Assembly (NCBI GenBank): GCA_963969365.1
Contig: OZ017758.1
Coordinates: 372,001-436,000, forward strand
DNA length: 64,000 bases
Origin: Asterochloris sp. CNOR1
Lineage: Eukaryota; Chlorophyta; Trebouxiophyceae; Trebouxiales; Trebouxiaceae
Reading direction: 5' to 3'
The notes beneath the pieces were generated by a model that did no database searches, was not told where the DNA came from, and saw nothing but the letters and a program-made list of their open reading frames with translations. Position numbers and translations under genes: made by a program. Positions 60,741-64,000 of this stretch are shown piece by piece; the first letter of the stretch is position 1; each line of letters begins with the position of its first letter.

Positions 60741-61494
60741 CACTTGTAAGATCATGCCAAGCATCCAACCTGAGCGCCAAGGGCCGATAACGAGGTCAGT
60801 CAACTCGAATGGAGTTGGCCTTCCCGCAACAACCGTTGCTGCTGTTAGTGGTCAGGGCGTGCCAGCATGCAGGTGGGCTGCAGCAGTGCATGAGCCGTGG
60901 GCCGGCAACTGACATCTCATCCACCAACCCTGACTTTGAGCCCACCAAATTTTCATCCAGCAAATAAGCGATGCTCAGGGAAACAGTGCTTCCGTTGCTG
61001 TACCGCCAGAACCTCTGGCAGCACCAGCACCTCTTGCAGCACCAGCACCCCCGGCAGCACCAGCACCTCTTGCAGCACCAGCACCCCTGGCAGCACCAGC
61101 ACCTCCTGCAGCGACCTGTAAACTTGGCAGTACAGCAGTAGAGGCGGTTGAGGTAATTGAGCACATCCCTGCTCGAGCGGTGCCTTTGCAGGCAGGAGGT
61201 GTGGTGACGAAGTCAGCCAATGCAGTCAGGAACCAGCGGGTAAGAGTGTCGTCAGAGTAGCATGCATGCTGGGGTCCTTACTGTGTTAGTTGTGTGTGGG
61301 CCAACAAAAGGGCTGCAGCCCTGAAAGGGCCCAACCAACGTGGCCCTCCTACCGCCCAGAACCCAAACTATTCCCAGGCTCCTCAGCAGTGCCATCAGGC
61401 CACAGGCCTCGTCCCGCCAAGCCACATGGGGATGCCGCTCCCTACTGTGATCCACTACCACAACTACCATTACTCTGTCACCAATTATCGCTGA
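60741..61494 (+). CDS. Candidate host exons flanking the hAT insertion
   Basis: If the hAT element and one target copy are removed, a plus frame runs from an acceptor near 57010 through the insertion site (TTVSSMVHGWCTCKIM) and on to a donor near 60870 (VAAVSGQGVPAC). The next block, about 60980-61244, reads NSASVAVPPEPLAAPAP, five AAPAPL/P units, then AVEAVEVIEHIPARAVP and TKSANAVRNQR before GTAAGAG. A last open block at about 61290-61494 is His/Tyr/Asn-rich (HYHNYHYSVTNYR, stop). Boundaries and frames between blocks are not settled. No family is recognised. If real, the transposon has broken this gene. Confidence 0.3.
61018..61107 (+). repeat. 18 bp tandem repeat, five units
   Basis: Five units of GCAGCACCAGCACCNNNN, differing mainly in the last four or five bases, sit head to tail. 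On the plus strand they read in frame as Ala-Ala-Pro-Ala-Pro-Leu/Pro, a flexible linker-type sequence. On the minus strand they read as Gly/Ala-rich. Confidence 0.85.
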
Positions 61495-61911
61495 AATAGT
61501 GTGTAACAATCTTTTACCCATAGCCTGAGCACTGTACAAAGGAGCCGCAAAGCTTCCACTTTGCAAACCAGCGATGCAGACATGGGGACCGGGCTGTTGC
61601 TGATCAGGTGGGTGCTATAACACCGCTCTAGCAAAGATAATTGCCCTTGAGGGCAGGTAGCAGAGCTTGGCCTGTGTCTTAGTCCCTGGCGATACAGCAG
61701 CAAAGAAGCCTGAGGCTTCAAAGCACCTTTTGTCATAGCAAGGCCGACTTTTAGAAGCCTGGGCTCACCCGCAGGGGTGGTTGTGCTATGGGCGTCGCCG
61801 CCTGCGGGGACCAGGCCTGCAGTTGGTCTGTGGTACATAGTTGGCAGGCCACAGTGGCTGGCCCATGGCCTCCAGTAGGCGGCTGTGCTCTCGCAAGGCC
61901 TGGCATGCGAA

Positions 61912-64000
61912 TCAGCCCAGTGAGCGCAGCTTGCAATCTGCAAACACACTGGCTAAGTTTCTGTGCTCTTGCTGGAGCTCAGGGCAGCTTGCACGGAGAC
62001 CAGACATGGCTGGGCATGTTGTCAAGATGTGCAACTCATCTTCCACAGCACCAGTGGAGCATAGGCGGCATATCCTTTGCTCCCTGGGTGGGCGCACAGG
62101 CTTTATAATCCTGTCTGTGCAGAGCCTGAGTTCACTGCAACTGAGCCTGAGTTCACTGCAACTGAGCCTCAGGCCAGTGCCCGCCTGTGGTTGGCAATCT
62201 TGACATGATGCAGGTATGGCTCCAAGCCTTCCTGCAGCTTACGTCACGGAAGTATTCAGGGACAAGGATGGGCCCTGGGCTGCTGCAATCAGCCTTGAAC
62301 TTGCAAACCTCTGCTGCAGCAGCCATGCCCTCAGTGTTAGTCACGTCTGTGCCAGGGCTTGGGAAACCCCAGTATGTGGCTGCCCAGCGCACAGGTCTGT
62401 CATCCTCCATGCACTGGGCATGGGCCTGGAAGCGAGCTGCCACCCTAGCCCAATGCACAGCCAACGGATATGTGCCAAACTCTGCATACACAGCAGCGGT
62501 AGGTGCACGCCGAGATACGCCCAGGATGCCGCGCAGGAAATCCCTGTACACCTGCTCGGCTGGCTCAGCCCACCGCCGCTTGGTTGTGTCCGTGCAGCAG
62601 GTGCCACCAAACCTCGCAGCCGTATGACAAGATGGGCAGCACCTTGGCGTTGAACAGCTTGAGGATGCAGTCCAAGCTGGAGATGCCCTGCCGACAACAT
62701 CGGTGCCGCACAGCAAAGGCAGCCCTTCGTGCGCTTGCACACAGTTGTGCAATGGCCTCCCTGAATCCACCCTGTGTCTCCAGTGAAAGGCCAAGGTACT
62801 TGAAATGGTTGACCTTCTTCAGGGCCTTGCGGTTGTAGTGGAGCGTTGGCAGACTGGCCAGCGCAGGCCTGCGCGGCTGGAATACAAGCACCTCGGTCTT
62901 CTTGATGCTGACCTGCAGTCTGCGGCAGGTGGCAAACTGATGCAATGTGTCCAGCAGGCCTTGCAACCCCATAGCTGAGCGGCTGATGAGCACCAGGTCA
63001 TCTGCGTACAGCAGCAGGGGAACAGCATGCCCGTCAAGTTCTGGCACATCGAGGCCAAAGTTCCTCTGCATGAGACGCTCCAGAGCGTCAACAAAGATAC
63101 CAAAGAGCGCCGGGCTCAATGGACTTCCCTGCTGTACCCCTTGATGGCATCTGAAGGGCTTGCTGAGGCCATCAGCTGTCTTGACTGCTGCACAGTCTTT
63201 GCTGTACATGGCCTGCAGGCAGGACAGGAAGCGGCCCCCAACACCAATGCTACTGAGCACTGCCCACAGCACATCCCGTGGCACAGTGTCGAAGGCTTTG
63301 CGGAAATCCACAAAACAGCAGTGGAGCTGTCCCCCTTCACGGCAGCACTTGTTCTGCAGAGTATGGAGGACATAGTGTTGATCACTGGTGCGTTGGTCAG
63401 GGCGAAATCCCGCCTGGCTGGCAGCTCGGAGGCCATGCTCTTCTGTCCATGCAGTTAGTCTGCACTCTAGGACAGAATCAAACACCTTTTTGAGTGGCGG
63501 TGTGACTATGATGCTCCTGTAATTGGCCATGTCACATCTGTCACCAGTCTTGTGCACAGCCGTGATGATGCCCATGGATAGTGCATCAGGAATGTCACCC
63601 GCCAGCATAAGATTGAAAAGGTCAACATACTTGTCCAGCAGGGCAGGAGCTGCATCCTTGAGCAGGTCTGCAGACAGGCCATCATGGCCCGCTGCCTTAC
63701 CGCGCTTGGCCCGCCGCAGGGCTCTTTCAACCTCTGCGGCAGTGATGTCAGCGTTCAGTTGTGCCGCATCAGGGGCAGGATGATCTGTAAGCTGGTAGCT
63801 CACAGGGGAACAGCTGGACAGGGGCGGGTGCCGGCACCGTGCCATGTAGTTCCTGCATATATGTCAGCTGTGCTTGGGCATTGACAGGGCATTGGGACTG
63901 TTTCCGGACCTTGAAGGGTATCCAGAAGGACTGGTGCCCTGCCCTGCATGCAGCTTCAAGTTTGGCACTGTTGGCCTTGAAGTAGTTGCGCTTCTTGTGC
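61912..64000 (-). mobile_element. Non-LTR (LINE-type) retrotransposon, frameshifted and cut by the window end
   Basis: The minus strand encodes a LINE-type reverse transcriptase followed by a C-terminal zinc knuckle at 62097-61912 (CRLCSTGAVEDELHILTTC), which is typical of the zf-RVT domain. The part just upstream of the RT (64000-63780) is open in another frame, beginning HKKRNYFKANSAKLEAAC. The frame also shifts near 62590, so the copy is probably dead. The endonuclease, if present, lies beyond the window. I cannot place the 3' end; no poly(A)-like tail is obvious below 61900. A 21 bp duplication lies at about 62121-62162. Confidence 0.9.
62565..63845 (-). pseudogene. Reverse transcriptase of the LINE-type element (frameshifted)
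   Basis: The 426-codon open stretch contains the RT palm motifs in order: GKAAGHDGLSADLL, then YRSIIVTPPLKKVFD, AGFRPDQRTSDQH, CFVDFRKAFDTVP with the first catalytic Asp, GVQQGSPLSPALFGIFVD, the YADDLVLISRS active site, and the thumb-side VNHFKYLGLSLE. RT copies the element RNA at a nicked target. The protein continues in a different frame from about 62590 (AEPAEQVYRDFLRGILGVS), which shows a one-base indel; the start side is also out of frame with upstream coding. The clade is not assigned. Confidence 0.92.

Noticed and set aside
61000-61110. Short regular repeats resembling a CRISPR array
   Set aside because: The 18 bp units are contiguous without spacers and code for an Ala-Pro linker; CRISPR is not expected in nuclear algal DNA.
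61912-64000. Retroviral or LTR-element origin for the reverse transcriptase
   Set aside because: There is no protease, RNase H/integrase or LTR in view, and the zinc knuckle after the RT is of LINE type.
1-64000. tRNA, rRNA or bacterial-type operon and defence genes
   Set aside because: No T-loop/anticodon-arm pattern or rRNA sequence was noticed by eye, and all recognisable genes are spliced eukaryotic ones. A tRNAscan or Rfam search would be decisive and could not be run.

Overview
The window reads as nuclear DNA of a green alga, most likely a trebouxiophyte-like chlorophyte. The evidence is GC-rich DNA, genes cut into many short exons by introns with GT...TGCAG borders, plant-type leucine-rich repeats, a plant/algal Raf-like kinase, and transposons of eukaryotic type. 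Almost every real gene is spliced, so single open frames are poor guides. The models below were built by hand by following family motifs across exon junctions and checking that the reading phase is kept.

Layout. (1) <24-8280, + strand: a Raf-like protein kinase with a long low-complexity C-terminal tail; its 5' end is probably outside the window. (2) 9270-12998, +: translation initiation factor eIF4A, nine exons, 408 residues. (3) 13838-28770, -: a ~15 kb gene for a receptor-like protein with signal peptide, plant-type LRRs, one membrane helix and two tandem class III nucleotidyl cyclase domains. (4) 30981-40597, - (perhaps starting at 41203): a chromatin-type protein with an HMG-box-like region, acidic and Ala/Lys-rich linkers and a C-terminal Tudor-like module. 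(5) 41202-41853, +: a weak hypothetical gene. (6) 42596-48983, -: a class I cyclic-nucleotide phosphodiesterase. An intron in its 3' half holds an array of decayed copies of one of its own exons. (7) 49160-~54205, +: a Gfo/Idh/MocA-family oxidoreductase, divergent from the phosphodiesterase across a ~180 bp promoter. (8) 54.3-61.5 kb: weak + strand exons interrupted by two hAT elements. One is a complete 3668 bp element with an intact 756-residue transposase. The other is a 555 bp internally deleted relative in the opposite orientation. Both have perfect 8 bp target duplications. (9) 61.9-64.0 kb, -: a frameshifted non-LTR retrotransposon that runs off the window end.

Functional links. A cyclase that should make cAMP (or cGMP) and a phosphodiesterase that should destroy it lie on the same strand about 14 kb apart, with the chromatin gene between them. 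The two cyclase domains appear to split one active site: the first keeps the metal-binding aspartates, the second keeps the Asn/Arg transition-state residues. Two one-base frame breaks in the cyclase gene leave open whether it is functional. I found no CRISPR array, bacterial defence system or virus.
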